Below are positions 46,211 through 57,761 of a stretch of 64,000 bases of DNA, in pieces. Source of the DNA: Alloascoidea africana (taxonomy: Eukaryota > Ascomycota > Alloascoideomycetes > Alloascoideales > Alloascoideaceae); contig JAKTTT010000006.1 of NCBI GenBank assembly GCA_030581615.1, positions 62,001 through 126,000 of the forward strand. The letters run 5' to 3'. Both the position numbers and the translations under genes were made by a program. Numbering within the stretch: the first letter of the stretch is position 1; each line of letters begins with the position of its first letter. The notes beneath the pieces were generated by a model. That model did no database searches. It worked only from the letters and a program-made list of their open reading frames with translations, and was not told the DNA's origin.

Positions 46211-46915
46211 CATAATTGTTCGTTCACAGCTCTGCCGCCTGGAACTAGCCAGCTCTAAGCTCTATTTTGAAAAATACTTCTTTGAACTATCTGCTCAAGG
46301 ATAGAATTCGACGAAATTTGGCCTAGGATTCAGCACTGCAGTCGTTGGGGAGCCAAAAAAGCTAACAGATAGCTGGAAGTCCTTTAGCAATTTTGAAACT
46401 TCTTCCAAGCGGCTTTTCGGCCTGCTTCCAGTTTTCAATCATTTTTTCCAGTCTTCCAAACAGGGTTCTTTTCCGTTTATCCTTGAACCGTATAACAAAC
46501 CCCAGATTCGTCAAGACAGCTATCCAATCTGCATCTCAGCAGCAAAGCACAGTCAAGGACCCAAGGAGCTTCACCGTACGATCAAGAAGGAGTCGACGAT
46601 CACCATCGCGCCAACACTTTAGGAATAGCACGAAGCTAGGTTTGGACTTTTGGGCAGGAAATCAAATTGATAAAATCAGCCGGAGGGGCCGTTTAATTTG
46701 TGCATTCAACCAAAATAGTCCAATAATTCTTTCAGGCGCCAAAAAGACAAAAAACACATGTTAGTAAACAAGTTTTGTTCTCCTTTTTACTACTCCTAAG
46801 TTCCAACCGAGATTTGCCCACATCGAGAAAGCTTTGCTTGTTTTTTGTCACTGTAAATAAGCCAAAAGCTGATAAAGCGACCCTCCTACCTTCGTCGCTG
46901 GTTTCGTGATCCAGA

Positions 46916-49900
46916 ATGCTTACGGCACAGAAGCAGCGTCGACTCACCGATCTCACCCCATTACCAGCAGGGGCACCCAGAAGACAAGAAACAGGGACGG
47001 GACTGCCTAATGGGCACCAGCATCGAATTCAATCGCAAGCTTTACCCCGAAGGTCGTCTTCTTTTTCGATACGGTCTTCAGACCACCCAAATGAAAGGCT
47101 ACACCAGCTTCGAAGCAGCTCAGAATCCGTAAAAAGCATCAAAACCAGCGAAAAGCATTCACCCCAGCTGGGCCAAATTGTCAAGATCCCTGGAGGCCAC
47201 ACCGGCATACTACGATACTATGGATCGATCATAGGAAAGCCTGGCGAATATGGGGGCGTTGAGTTGACTGGGGACAGTGCAGTGTATGGCAAAAACAATG
47301 GTTCTTGTAAAGGGTAAGCACAAGGCTCTTTTGATAATACCAGAATATCATTACTGATGTCAAGCTTTTAGCGTAGAATACTTCACTACGACAAGACCGA
47401 ACTCTGGAATATTTGTACCGTCTGGGTCGCTTATCATGCAAAGATCTAGTAAGCAAACAACTTCAAGATCCTCAATTCAGAGTAGTAGCTCTAGATCTTC
47501 GCTCGGGGACAGGAGACGGATATCTGAAAAGTTCTCCAAGCCTACGCCTAATTCTACTGCAACTTTGGCCTACAACAAATCCTCTGAACCTGAACCCACT
47601 GGCATGAGAAGAAGCTTTAGCTTGATGAATATGAAAACTAGTTCTAATAATGGCAGAATAATGAGACGACAGTATTCACACTCTATTATCCAATCAAGCC
47701 ATGAAGGTTCCTCCTCACCTGCTCGGTCTGCTGTTCTCCCGAAAAATGAAACTCCAAGGAGTCTCAGAAGAACGTCTTCTCTATCCAAGAATCTATTTAC
47801 CCCACAGCTCACCGGGGACTCGATACCTCTTAAACCATTGCGTTCTATCGCTACTAAAGGAGGACAAAAACCTCCTAGCAAGCCCTTACCAGTGGATAAA
47901 TCGAGACGTCCCTCAAATATGTCCAAGATTTCCTCGCTTCAAAAACCTTCCTCTCACAGTCTAGAAAACAAAAAGCGACAGCTGGAATCGCAAGTGAAAA
48001 ATATCGATACCTCAAACAAGCTGCTGGAGAAGGAAAAACTATCTCTAGCGGCTCAATCAGAATCGTATACCACAGAGTTACAACAGCAGGCGTCGGTTTT
48101 GGAAAGTATGGAAAAGACTATAGTAAGCATGAATGCGTACTCAAAGATTATAGAAGATCAAACTGGGCACCTGAGTCCCGAATACTATTTGAAGTCTCCG
48201 TCAACCATTGAAACTGCGACAAGCATGTCTCCCAAGCTGCTTAACTATGCTGAAGAGCAAATGGAGAAGCTCAAAGAATTGGAGGAGAAGAAAAAGTTAA
48301 AGGATGAGGAAATATCAAAGATGAGGGCAGAATTTGAAACAAAGAGGAAAGAATTCAGAGACGTTATACAATCACTGGACGAGAGAATTCAGTCCTCTTC
48401 AGACATTTACAAGTTACAACTGTCACAAATGCAACTTCAAATGGAGAGAAACTCACAGCATGAGTTGGAGACACTGGAACAAAAGTTCAAGACCCAGTTA
48501 AAGGAAAAAGAGATACAGATACAAGAAAATCATTACATAGACAGCGGAACTGAGCTAGACAGAATGGCTGTCAAGGCCGAAGAGCAAGAGAAATTAATTC
48601 AACAGCTGAAATTTGACAAACAGAACATGTCTCTTTTGCTCAAAGAAGTCCAAGATCTACAAGCTATATCGAGCAAGATGGCACAAGAGAACGAAGCGCT
48701 GAAACAGGAGTGGGAGTTAGAACAAGAGAAAGATGAAGTCAAAAATGATATGAAAGCTCTGAAAAGGGATATTCAACGACTTTCAAAGGAGAGAGCTGCG
48801 CTTCAACAGAAATCCAATATGATTCTGGAGAAAGACGATGAGATTAAAAGACTTAGCCACAAACTGGAGATGCTATTGAAAGATCAAAAGAAAAAGCAAC
48901 CACAACAACAACCTGATGATGAAGACGAAGAGAGGTGGAGGAATAACAAACGCTCTGATTCCAAAGATGTAACAAAACCAAACAGCTACATGGGCTTTCT
49001 ACATCATGAATTAGAGTCAGAGAAGCAAAGGCTAGAGGAACTGAACCAAGCGATGATTAGATACCCCGATCAGAAAGATAACATAAAGTCTCTGGAGGCC
49101 AAGTTGCAAGTAAAGTCGAAAGATGTGGAAAGCCTCAAAAATTTCAAGACTGCGGAAAAAGAGCTCGAGACTAATGGCGCTGAAACCATTGAAGCTTTAC
49201 TAGGAGGATTCAACACCAATCTGGAGCATGACATTATAAGCAAGCAATCAGATATATACAAAGAGGAGAATGAAGCACTGTACAACGAAATGGTCAAATT
49301 CCAACCTGTTGAACTGGCTTCTAGTGAAATTCAAAAGCTCAAAAGTGCCATAGACGAATTGAAGAACAAGAATGAGCTCCTAAAGTTGGAGTTGGAACAA
49401 CAATCGATTCTAAGTCCTCGACATTCATCGTTAAGAGCTCCACAACGTAGGGCGCTTCAACCCAAGACCCCAAGCTCAGCAACTGGTTCGAATAACAGCG
49501 AAAACGCCCGGATACTGAGCCCATCCGAGGAGATCCGTAAGGACGCACTAACTGAAAGACTTGGGAAGCTCACAGGAAAGCGCATCAAAGCGGACAATGA
49601 ACTATCAGATGTAATTGAGATTTTATCGAGCTTAACAAACTCAGTAAAGAAACAGAAAGTTGGATTGGTTATGAATGAATACCGCCAATTACGAAGGAAG
49701 CTGTACGAAGAGTCGGATTCTACGAGAAGCGTTAAGCAAAACCTTAAAAAACTGCAAGCAGAGCTAGACGTGAGAAATAAACGAGAAGAAGAGTTGCACC
49801 AAGAAATTGCACTCTTGAAAACCACCAATAATGCTAATAAGAGACTGAGTCAGTTTACAATTTTGAACCAATTCAGCAACGGCTACGTGACTAGAGACCC

Positions 49901-50450
49901 TGGGAATGCTAGAAATGGGTACGAGAGCGACAGCGATAGCGATAGCATGAAAATGGGAACGTCTGCCACTGGGAGCCGCCTGAAATTGAAGTTGCCATCT
50001 CCTCTCAATACGCTGTCTTCTCAGACTGTTCAATCTCTCGACTCCGCGGTCATGAACTTTAATTCCAAGAAAAACGAAGATGGGACCATGACGGAAAAAT
50101 CAACCTTTCTTGATGTTGACTCTGCTAGTATCGGCAGCGACTCAGAGAGAGATAGCCAAACAAAGCATTCAATTGGCTCTGCAGAATCCTCAAACAAAGG
50201 AGATCCGATGGCAAATACCCGCTCCTCTTCTCTTCCTCGCAATGGAGTAACCGTCCGATTGCGAGATTCCAAACTGCCAAACAGTGCAACCTCAAGCATT
50301 TTTACAAACCGTGCCAGCCGTATCAATGTCATCGAGTTTGAAGGACTGGACTCTCCAGATGGAACGCGAAAATTGTGGTGTCCTCTCTGCGACCACGAGG
50401 GTCATGAGGCAGGAGACTGTTCCAGTAGTGTTATTTCTATCGACGTTTAA
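46916..50450 (+). CDS. BIK1: CLIP-170/Bik1-type microtubule plus-end protein, two exons
   Basis: CLIP-170 proteins track microtubule plus ends. Exons 46916-47313 and 47372-50450 join over a 58-nt intron (GTAAGC donor, CTTTTAG acceptor) that splits the CAP-Gly domain; the joined frame gives 1158 residues. The CAP-Gly domain is at about 85-152: GQIVKIPGGHTGILRYYGSI, GEYGGVEL, GKNNGSCKGVEYF, RPNSGIFVPSG. A Ser-rich region (150-330) with SxIP-like stretches follows, then about 600 residues of coiled coil. The C terminus has one CCHC zinc knuckle, CPLCDHEGHEAGDC (C-x2-C-x4-H-x4-C), the dynein/Lis1-binding feature of the family. It is far longer than S. cerevisiae Bik1 (440 aa) and closer in size to filamentous-fungal and animal CLIPs. 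It does not end in the EEY/F type motif. Confidence 0.9.
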
Positions 50451-51016
50451 TTCTTTTCTTTTTTGTTTTCGCTTTCTCTACCACTTATGAAAAACTGATT
50501 AGTATAGTGTATTGTGTATAAATGTAGAGCACCATTTTGGGAACCAGCCAAATTTAATAATAGTTTACTCAAGACCTATGGTTCATCATGCCTGGCTGAA
50601 TCGAAACTTGGGACCAAAGATCTGGTGATTTGTTAAAGACCATTTTACAGTTTTCTTTATGAGACGTACACTTTCCAAAGCAGAGACTCGCCGTGAACGT
50701 TTGATCATGCCAGTATGAGGAGGAAATTTTTAATACGCAGAGCATCAGACTGAGAGGCTTGCATGCGAGGACCTTGTGATGAAATCGATCGAGGAGTTGA
50801 TGATGACAAGCTCTGTCCCCTATTAATTGCGTCCTTCTCCTCAGATCAAGTTGATTAAAACGACATTTGAGCGTTCTATACAGACATTTGTTTGTTTTCT
50901 TGATTTTTATTTCCAGAAAAAAGAGAAGCTCAGGTTTTGATCTCTTGATTGAATATTTCCTAATAACTTGTCACTTGCAACCGTTTCAAGTCCAAGGTTA
51001 CTACTAAAAGGCCAAG
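50451..51016. other. BIK1 3' flank / HIS4-like promoter
   Basis: 566 bp with no recognisable coding sequence; in particular no HisI-like exon. I saw no TGACTC Gcn4 core here, which would be usual upstream of a histidine gene. Confidence 0.5.
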
Positions 51017-52828
51017 ATGAGCAGGAAAACATCAAACACCGAGGAGGTACAGCCTCTATCAACTTTTGCAAAGTTGGACCTCCTACTGGGTTCACAACTA
51101 ACTGCATGTGCTACAGATCCTTCGTCGGAGAGATCACCTCAATTGAACAAACTAGTAAGTAGCATAAAACAAGGCGACTTCCTCAATAGCCACGGTAAGC
51201 CAAAAGATTATAAACAGGTCGTGTCGGAGACAGCAGATCTCATTCGCTCCATTTTATTACAATTGGTCAAGCGAGGAATTCCGCTTGTCGAGGTCGAGAA
51301 GGCGTTAAACCAAAAGGCAAGCTCACAAGAACAAAACCCAGATTCAAAGGATGTAAGCAATATTAGGAAAGATGAGGCTCCAAAAGAAAGGCGTGGGTTT
51401 AGACTGTCTATATCTTGGCCATTTGCGATAAACTGCCTTAGTGGAAGTTATTCTAGATCAGATATTCCGAGCCTTAAAGTAATCAAAGTTGGAACAGGCA
51501 TTGATTCTAAAAGCTTGGGCAAAGTCCTTAAAAGGCCCGTGGAGCAGGAAGCTCCGAAAAGCATGGAGCAGGCAGTCGCCATTATCGATTACGTCAAGGC
51601 TAATCGGGACAGGGCGCTAATTGATTTGGCTCTTAAATTTGAGCATGTAAGGTTGGAGAGTCCAGTGCTGGACTTGGATTCGGTTTCTATTGAACACTGT
51701 GAAAAGCAGTTGTTGCCAGACGTGAAAGCGGCTATTGATCAATCTTTTGAGAACGTTTGCAAGTTTCACGGAGCTCAATTGGAGCAGGAGAGCAGGCCCC
51801 TTGCGATTGAAACTTGCCATGGAGTCAAATGTGGATTGAGCAAGAGGCCCATTGAGTCGGTAGGCCTCTATGTTCCTGGTGGAACAGCAGTACTGGTTTC
51901 AACAGCGATTATGCTTGGAGTTCCAGCAATGGTAGCTGGCTGTAGAAACATTTATATTGCTACACCTCCCGGAGTCGGTGGAATGCCCTCGGTGGAAATC
52001 ATGTATGTGGCCAAGCGGATAGGCGCCAAGAAGATTCTACTGGCAGGAGGAGCACAGGCCATAGCGGCCTTTGCCTACGGAACAGAGAGCGTGCCCAAGG
52101 TTGACAAGATCACCGGCCCCGGGAACAGGTTTGTGACCGCGGCGAAGATGGCCGTCCAGTCGGACCCCAGGGCACTGGTGTCCATCGACATGCCAGCGGG
52201 CCCATCCGAGGTGCTGGTCCTTTGCGATAGACTTGCGAATCCCGCCTTCGTAGCGGCCGACTTGCTTTCGCAGGCTGAGCATGGGGTGGACTCTCAGGCT
52301 AGTCTGGTTGGCGTCCGGCTGGCGGAGCGGCAAGTTGAAGAGATCCAGCACCAGATCCAGATCCAGGCCACGAAGTTGCCAAGAGTGGACACGGTGAGAC
52401 AATCTCTACGGCACTCTGCGATCATTCTGGTGGACACGGTGGAAGAGGCCCTCAGGATAAGCAATCTGTATGCTCCGGAGCACTTGATTCTCAACCTCCA
52501 GAACGCATCCTCATATCTATCGCAAATTACGAATGCAGGGAGCGTGTTCTTCGGACCTTATTCTCCCGAGGCCTGTGGGGACTATACAAGCGGTACAAAT
52601 CACACCTTGCCAACCCAGGGCTTTGCAAAGATGTACAGCGGCGTTGGCACAGGCACGTATATGAAGGGAATCATGTACCAGGAGCTGACCAAGGAAGGGC
52701 TCTCCAACATTGCGGATTCCGTAGTGTGCCTGGCGGACCTCGAAGGGCTGGATGCCCATGCGAATGCAGTTAGGGTGAGGATTAATGACAGAGATAAAGG
52801 CGATCTTACAGTTAAAGCCTCACTGTAG
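51017..52828 (+). CDS. HIS4: Histidinol dehydrogenase (HIS4-like) lacking HisI and with eroded HisE
   Basis: Yeast His4 normally carries three activities: HisI (PR-AMP cyclohydrolase), HisE (PR-ATP pyrophosphatase) and HisD (histidinol dehydrogenase). This 603-residue product (His4 about 800) starts directly in a HisE-like helical region (about 18-100) and has no HisI. The HisE part keeps ETADLIRSILLQLVKRGIPL followed by VEVEKAL, but the PEGSYT and REEAxE metal-site signatures are absent. The HisD part (about 150-595) looks complete: SVGLYVPGGTAVLVSTAIML, GAKKILLAGGAQAIAAFAYG, KITGPGNRFVTAAKM, IDMPAGPSEVLVL, zinc ligands in SQAEHG (near 419-422), catalytic Glu/His in YAPEHLIL, GDYTSGTNHTLPTQG and LDAHANAVRVR. 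Either histidine synthesis has been rewired here, or this is a paralogue. Stop lies 49 bp from the convergent glutaredoxin stop. Confidence 0.9.
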   Translation: MSRKTSNTEEVQPLSTFAKLDLLLGSQLTACATDPSSERSPQLNKLVSSIKQGDFLNSHGKPKDYKQVVSETADLIRSILLQLVKRGIPLVEVEKALNQKASSQEQNPDSKDVSNIRKDEAPKERRGFRLSISWPFAINCLSGSYSRSDIPSLKVIKVGTGIDSKSLGKVLKRPVEQEAPKSMEQAVAIIDYVKANRDRALIDLALKFEHVRLESPVLDLDSVSIEHCEKQLLPDVKAAIDQSFENVCKFHGAQLEQESRPLAIETCHGVKCGLSKRPIESVGLYVPGGTAVLVSTAIMLGVPAMVAGCRNIYIATPPGVGGMPSVEIMYVAKRIGAKKILLAGGAQAIAAFAYGTESVPKVDKITGPGNRFVTAAKMAVQSDPRALVSIDMPAGPSEVLVLCDRLANPAFVAADLLSQAEHGVDSQASLVGVRLAERQVEEIQHQIQIQATKLPRVDTVRQSLRHSAIILVDTVEEALRISNLYAPEHLILNLQNASSYLSQITNAGSVFFGPYSPEACGDYTSGTNHTLPTQGFAKMYSGVGTGTYMKGIMYQELTKEGLSNIADSVVCLADLEGLDAHANAVRVRINDRDKGDLTVKASL

Positions 52829-52877
52829 CCTGTTTTGTGAAGACGGTATACATATATTTGATTGACCTACTTTAATC

Positions 52878-53411
<534 letters not shown>

Positions 53412-53624
53412 TTTTATTCTGTATCTGGCGTATAAGGGAAAAGAGAAAGAAGTTGGCTTGTGCGATTAGGAATATATCTGGATCTGGATCTGGATCTCGG
53501 GGTGCCGGATCTTTGCGGCGCTGCTTCCGGGCTCTTCCCCTTATCCCTGATGCTGTCGACCAGAATCGCATTTGGTCCTTTCCTTTTGTTCTCAGATCCG
53601 CGAGTTGTTTCTGATCGGACAAAG

Positions 53625-55161
53625 ATGGGGTTTCTGTCCGACCATCCCTATACTTCTGTCACGCAGACGATTGACAGAATAACGGCACAGACCAATGATG
53701 AAACTGTCGATTTGTATGGAGAACTGCCAGAGTTGTTGGAGACCATTAGAGTACAAAACACAGGGTACGAATAGCTGTTAGATCGCTGTCTTTTTCTTTT
53801 AATTGTTTGGTTTTTTATTGCGTCCCCTTTTCTCCGGTTCGTTGCACTTTGGATCAGTCTCCGTGCGCATCGGTTAACGTGTTTGTTTAGTCCCACTGAA
53901 GCAGCCAGAGCCATTCGCAAAAAGCTAAAGTATAGCACTCCTGATAAGCAGTTGAGGGCTCTTGAGGTAAGCGTTGCTGGTCGATCTCGTTGGTTGGAAG
54001 GGCGTTTTGAGTTGTATTTGTCTTGCAGAGGTGAAGATTAACGAGAACGGATTCTTTGCGATATACATTCTAGCTCTTGGAGGTTTTGATCCAGAACGGG
54101 GGAAGACGACTGCAACGTACGCATTGTCTATGCCATTTGGGTAGCTACTGTGAGATCAAGTAACTAACTAACTAACTAACGCTGATGTGTATTGTTTTCT
54201 CGGTTCAGCTCTTTACAATGATGCTCGTTTACTGGAGCGTCTTCGAATTTCTGCTACGGACGCTGCTACGGCTCCAGAAGTCAAGAACAAACTTGCTGCT
54301 CTATTTATCGGGTGGTCGAATGAATTCAAGGGGCAAACGGAATACAATGCCCTTGTGCAATTGTACCAGCAGCTCCCGAAGAAAAAGAAGCAACAGAGAC
54401 CCAAACCGACATACCTCGATGATGAAGCGAGGGCTGGCGACTCCGGTTCCAGATCCAATCACAAGAGAAAGACGTCCCAGTCCCAGTCCCAAGTTAGAGA
54501 GGATCTGAACATTGTGAAAGAGAAGCCCAAGATCCTGGCGGCATTAGCAGAGGCAGCTTCTATATCTTCGAACCTGAAGAACGCGCTACGGCTGATAAAC
54601 CGCGAGGAGGAGCTCTCGACGGAGAACGAGAAGGCAACCGCGTGGTTTGAGAAAGCGAAAAAGATACGAAGGGAGATACTCAGGTATATCCAGCTGATTG
54701 CCAACTCGGAGGAGTTTCTGGGACCCTTGATCCATGCCAACGAGGAGCTGGTTGGCGGGCTGAAGCTGTACGATGAGATGAGCCGACCCCCCGAGGACGA
54801 CTCCGACTCGTTTTTCGAGTCTTCTGACGGCAACGACGACAGCGACAGCGACGAGGACGAGGACGAGCGGCCTGGAGCGAGACGAGCAACCGTGGCTTCT
54901 TCTCCCGGCTCGAGGCCGTTTCCCCAGATTACGCGGAAGGCTCCTCCGGTTCCCTCCAAGCCCAGCAAGTTTGCCTCGGGCTCTGCGAGGAGCCGCGACG
55001 ACCGCGACCGCGACCGCGACCGCGATCACGGCCACGGCCACGGCCACGGCCACGGCCGCTACGAAGACGACGAAGACGACGACAACAACGACGACGACGA
55101 CCCGTTTGGCGACTCCCACAGAGTCGAGGCCTCGGGCCCGGGCTCGGGATGGCACAGGTAG
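53625..55161 (+). CDS. LSB5: Lsb5 VHS/GAT-like endocytosis adaptor, four exons
   Basis: Lsb5 links actin regulators (Las17/Sla1) with ubiquitin and Arf3 in endocytosis. Exons 53625-53764, 53891-53966, 54074-54116 and 54209-55161 give 403 residues. The N terminus MGFLSDHPYTSVTQTIDRIT is nearly the S. cerevisiae one; spliced VHS blocks are PTEAARAIRKKLKYSTPDKQ, LLEVLIQNGGRRLQ and LYNDARLLERLR. A GAT-like helical part follows (LRYIQLIANSEEFLGPLIHA, NEELVGGLKLYDE). The tail is acidic, then has Arg-Asp repeats, a GH run, an Asp-rich run and a DPF motif (DDPFGDS) of the kind that binds EH domains or AP2. Introns are 126, 107 and 92 nt; intron 3 has five tandem TAAC units just upstream of its acceptor. 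The first donor (GTACGA) is weak but the frame supports it. Confidence 0.92.
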
Positions 55162-55266
55162 AAAAGACCGCTAGTTAGAATCCAATCGATAGCCCGTACA
55201 CCCGTGCACCCTCCACCTCCTTTCCATCTTCGCTGGCCGCACTCTCTTTCCTCCAGAACCGCTACC

Positions 55267-57128
55267 ATGTCGAGGGAGAACAACCCCATCACGTCGCCGG
55301 CCTCCTCGGTCTTTTCCTCCGCTTCGTCCTCCTCCACCAGCACAAGCAAGGACCCCGGCGCCCCGGCCTCGTCGGCCTCAACAGCAGCGGCAGCGCCAAC
55401 GGCATCGGCAGCCTTGTCGCAAAACGCCTTGCAGTGGTCTGCACAGAATGTTTCCTCCTGGGTCAGCTCGCTGGGATTCCCCCAGTATGCTGCCCAGTTC
55501 GAGGAGAACAACATCACAGGAGATGTGCTGCCCTATCTGACAAACACAGATATGAAGGAAATGAACATCTTCAAGTGCGCGCATCGGCTGGTGCTCCTGA
55601 AGCAGATCCACCATCTGCTCCAGTCCAATCAGATCCAGGTCGAGCGACTCCTGACCGTTTCCACCCCCGACAGCACGATAACTTCTCTCTCTTCCGGCGC
55701 TGGCATCGGAACGCTGTCGTTGGCGTCCGCATCGGCCTCATCGTCCTTGACCCTGACTTCCTTCAACGGAGGTGGGGCAGCTTCTAATGACATCTATTCG
55801 CTCAGCCCTATCAGTAATAGCTCGACTTCAACCTCAACCTCAACCCCAAACATCAACATGATAAATGAAAAACTAAATAACGATCTGAACAACCTGCAGC
55901 GGCAGCTCAAACAAAAGGAACAATCCCAACAGAGCGCCAACCAGGAGTTGAAGAGACTAGCCGACAACTTTAACAAGCTGCGAGAAGATTTACTCCCTGT
56001 TTTCAAGTTGGTGAAGCAGTCAAAGGTAAGAAAACAGACGCACCGTTTCATTTCGTACTTTTCTTGCTTGTTCTAACACTTCTGCTATAGGCTCTTCCTA
56101 CGCCATCCGAAGCTAATCATGGGTTGACTTCTCCATCGTCTCTATCTTCCAACGCATCTCCCCAAGCATCTTCTGCATCCTCCTCCACGATGAACATGAA
56201 TTCCCATCTCATGAACTGGTCCAACGCAAATGCCTCTACACCGCAGCTGGCGTTCATAAACTCTCTCAGTGTGTCCGGCCACAATGGCAATGGCGTCACC
56301 AGAGCGAGATCTGGAAGCAGCTCTACCCCTGGCTCCTCCTCTTCCTCCTCGACCCCTTCAGGCACACAGAGTGCCGGAACCGCCGGCTTTTTCAACCTTT
56401 CCAACCTATCGAGGAAGTTCTCGACAAAAAAGAAATCTTCTCCTACTGGGAATCCAGATTTGGAGAGCACGGGTGCCATAATTTCAAGAGAAAATAGCGT
56501 TGCAAGTAGCAGCGGAATGAATGCGAGTGTAAATACAAATAACGGCTTTGGTGCCTCCTTGAACACGACAAACATCAGCACGGGCAACAGTGCAAACGGT
56601 GGCAACCTGAACAGTTCGAATCCAATAAACAGTAGTATCATAAACAACCCGGTGAATCTAAGCGTCACAAGGAAGCCGTCCATAGCGAGATCGATATCCG
56701 GAAACTCGCTGCCAACCTCACCCTCAGTTGCAAGCATAAACTCTGTAAGCACGAACAATACGCTCACTCCCCAATCAAACCATTCGGGATCTGGTCCCAG
56801 TTCTGGTCCCGGTGGCCATTCGCGAACAGAACCTTTGAAGCAATTACGGGCATCCAAAGACGATCCATGCTACAAGGTTCTGCAGGCCGCAATGAGAAGC
56901 CACGGACTTCTTGAAGACTGGCGCCAATTTGCGCTTGTGGTCTGCTACGGCGACCAAGAGCGGATTTTGGGACTAGACGAGAAGCCAGTTATTATCTTTA
57001 AAGAGCTGCAGGAGCAAGGGAAGCATCCAAGCATTATGCTGAGACAGGTCGAAGGCGGGATTCAGCACGAACAGGGCGGGATTACGGGGCTGAAGAAGAT
57101 ATCGGGAACTCCTGGCGGGAAGTTGTGA
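55267..57128 (+). CDS. STE50: Ste50 MAPK-pathway adaptor (SAM and RA domains), two exons
   Basis: Ste50 binds the MAPKKK Ste11 through its SAM domain and Cdc42/Opy2 at the membrane through its RA domain, in the mating, filamentation and HOG pathways. Exons 55267-56025 and 56091-57128 (65-nt intron, GTAAGA donor, TTCTAAC branch, CTATAG acceptor) give 598 residues (S. cerevisiae 346). SAM at about 57-118: WSAQNVSSWVSSLGFPQYAA, NITGDVLPYLTNTDMKEMNI, HRLVLLKQI. A short coiled coil follows, then a ~240-residue Ser/Asn-rich region. RA-like domain at about 505-575: DDPCYKVLQAAMRSHGLLED, WRQFALVVCYGDQERIL, KPVIIFKELQEQG. It starts only 105 bp after LSB5, same strand. Confidence 0.94.
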
Positions 57129-57761
57129 GATTGAGGTTTACTTTTCCTATTTCTTATATGGGCAATTTTTCGATCAGCTAATTGATTTTTTATTTTTATT
57201 TTTGTTCTCGTTATCTCTCAGCTTTTTGTTTTCGTTTTCGTTCTCGTTCTCGTTCTCGTTCACAGTCTCATTTTGGTTCTAGTTTTAGTTCTCGTTCTTG
57301 GTTGGTTTTATATATTATCGATAAAAGGGATCTATTCGAATGGAACTGCATAGAACCTATATTAGGTTATAAGGTTTTTCTGACCCAAATGTAAATGTAT
57401 TGGTTTTGTTTTGCCTTCCATAAGTGATAATTGTTCAAGAACTGGCACTATCGGATCAAGATCAAAACCGCGCCGTACTACAATACTGCAACAAATCTGG
57501 CATAACGAACTAGGGCATACAATATATATTAACTCACCATATTTAACCAATAATATTTCTTCAGCGATTGATGTAGATAAAGAAAAAGAAAAAGAAAAAG
57601 AAAAACCCGGGCTATAGACACAAAAGCAACATCCGCTTTGCCAGTACCAACAATATATAACATGCCAGTACTGTATTGAAATAAAACATAAAAAAAGTAC
57701 AGGGGCTGAGACAGCTAAGCCCGGCTAAAAGAGATCAGTGGAAAGACTTCTCGCTCTCCCC
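57129..57761. other. Convergent 3' flank of STE50 with simple repeats
   Basis: No gene. CGTTCT-type repeats at about 57228-57262 and an AAAAAG repeat at about 57579-57604 lie in a T/A-rich background, as expected for 3' UTR and poly(A) regions. Confidence 0.55.

Larger units (their letters stand above)
44130..46915. other. 2.8-kb gene-poor region between the His-rich gene and BIK1
   Basis: The longest unassigned stretch of the window. It is AT-rich, with only small ORFs and no tRNA seen. Its left end carries the ZRE-like sites. Towards BIK1 it has a good TATA box (46049-46056), a 54-codon ORF with a signal-peptide-like N terminus (45858-46022) and a 29-codon repetitive ORF (46121-46210). It may hold an unrecognised small gene, a noncoding RNA or a long BIK1 leader. 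Confidence 0.5.

Noticed and set aside
50451-51016. Search for a missing HisI exon upstream of the HIS4-like gene
   Set aside because: No HisI-like sequence was seen in any frame of this 566-bp space, and BIK1 occupies the DNA beyond it.
54459-55155. 169- and 189-codon minus ORFs inside LSB5
   Set aside because: Antisense of GC-rich repeats; valine or serine runs only.
56117-56857. 246-codon minus ORF inside STE50
   Set aside because: Antisense of a Ser/Asn-rich, low-complexity coding stretch; gives leucine/phenylalanine-rich sequence with no family signature.
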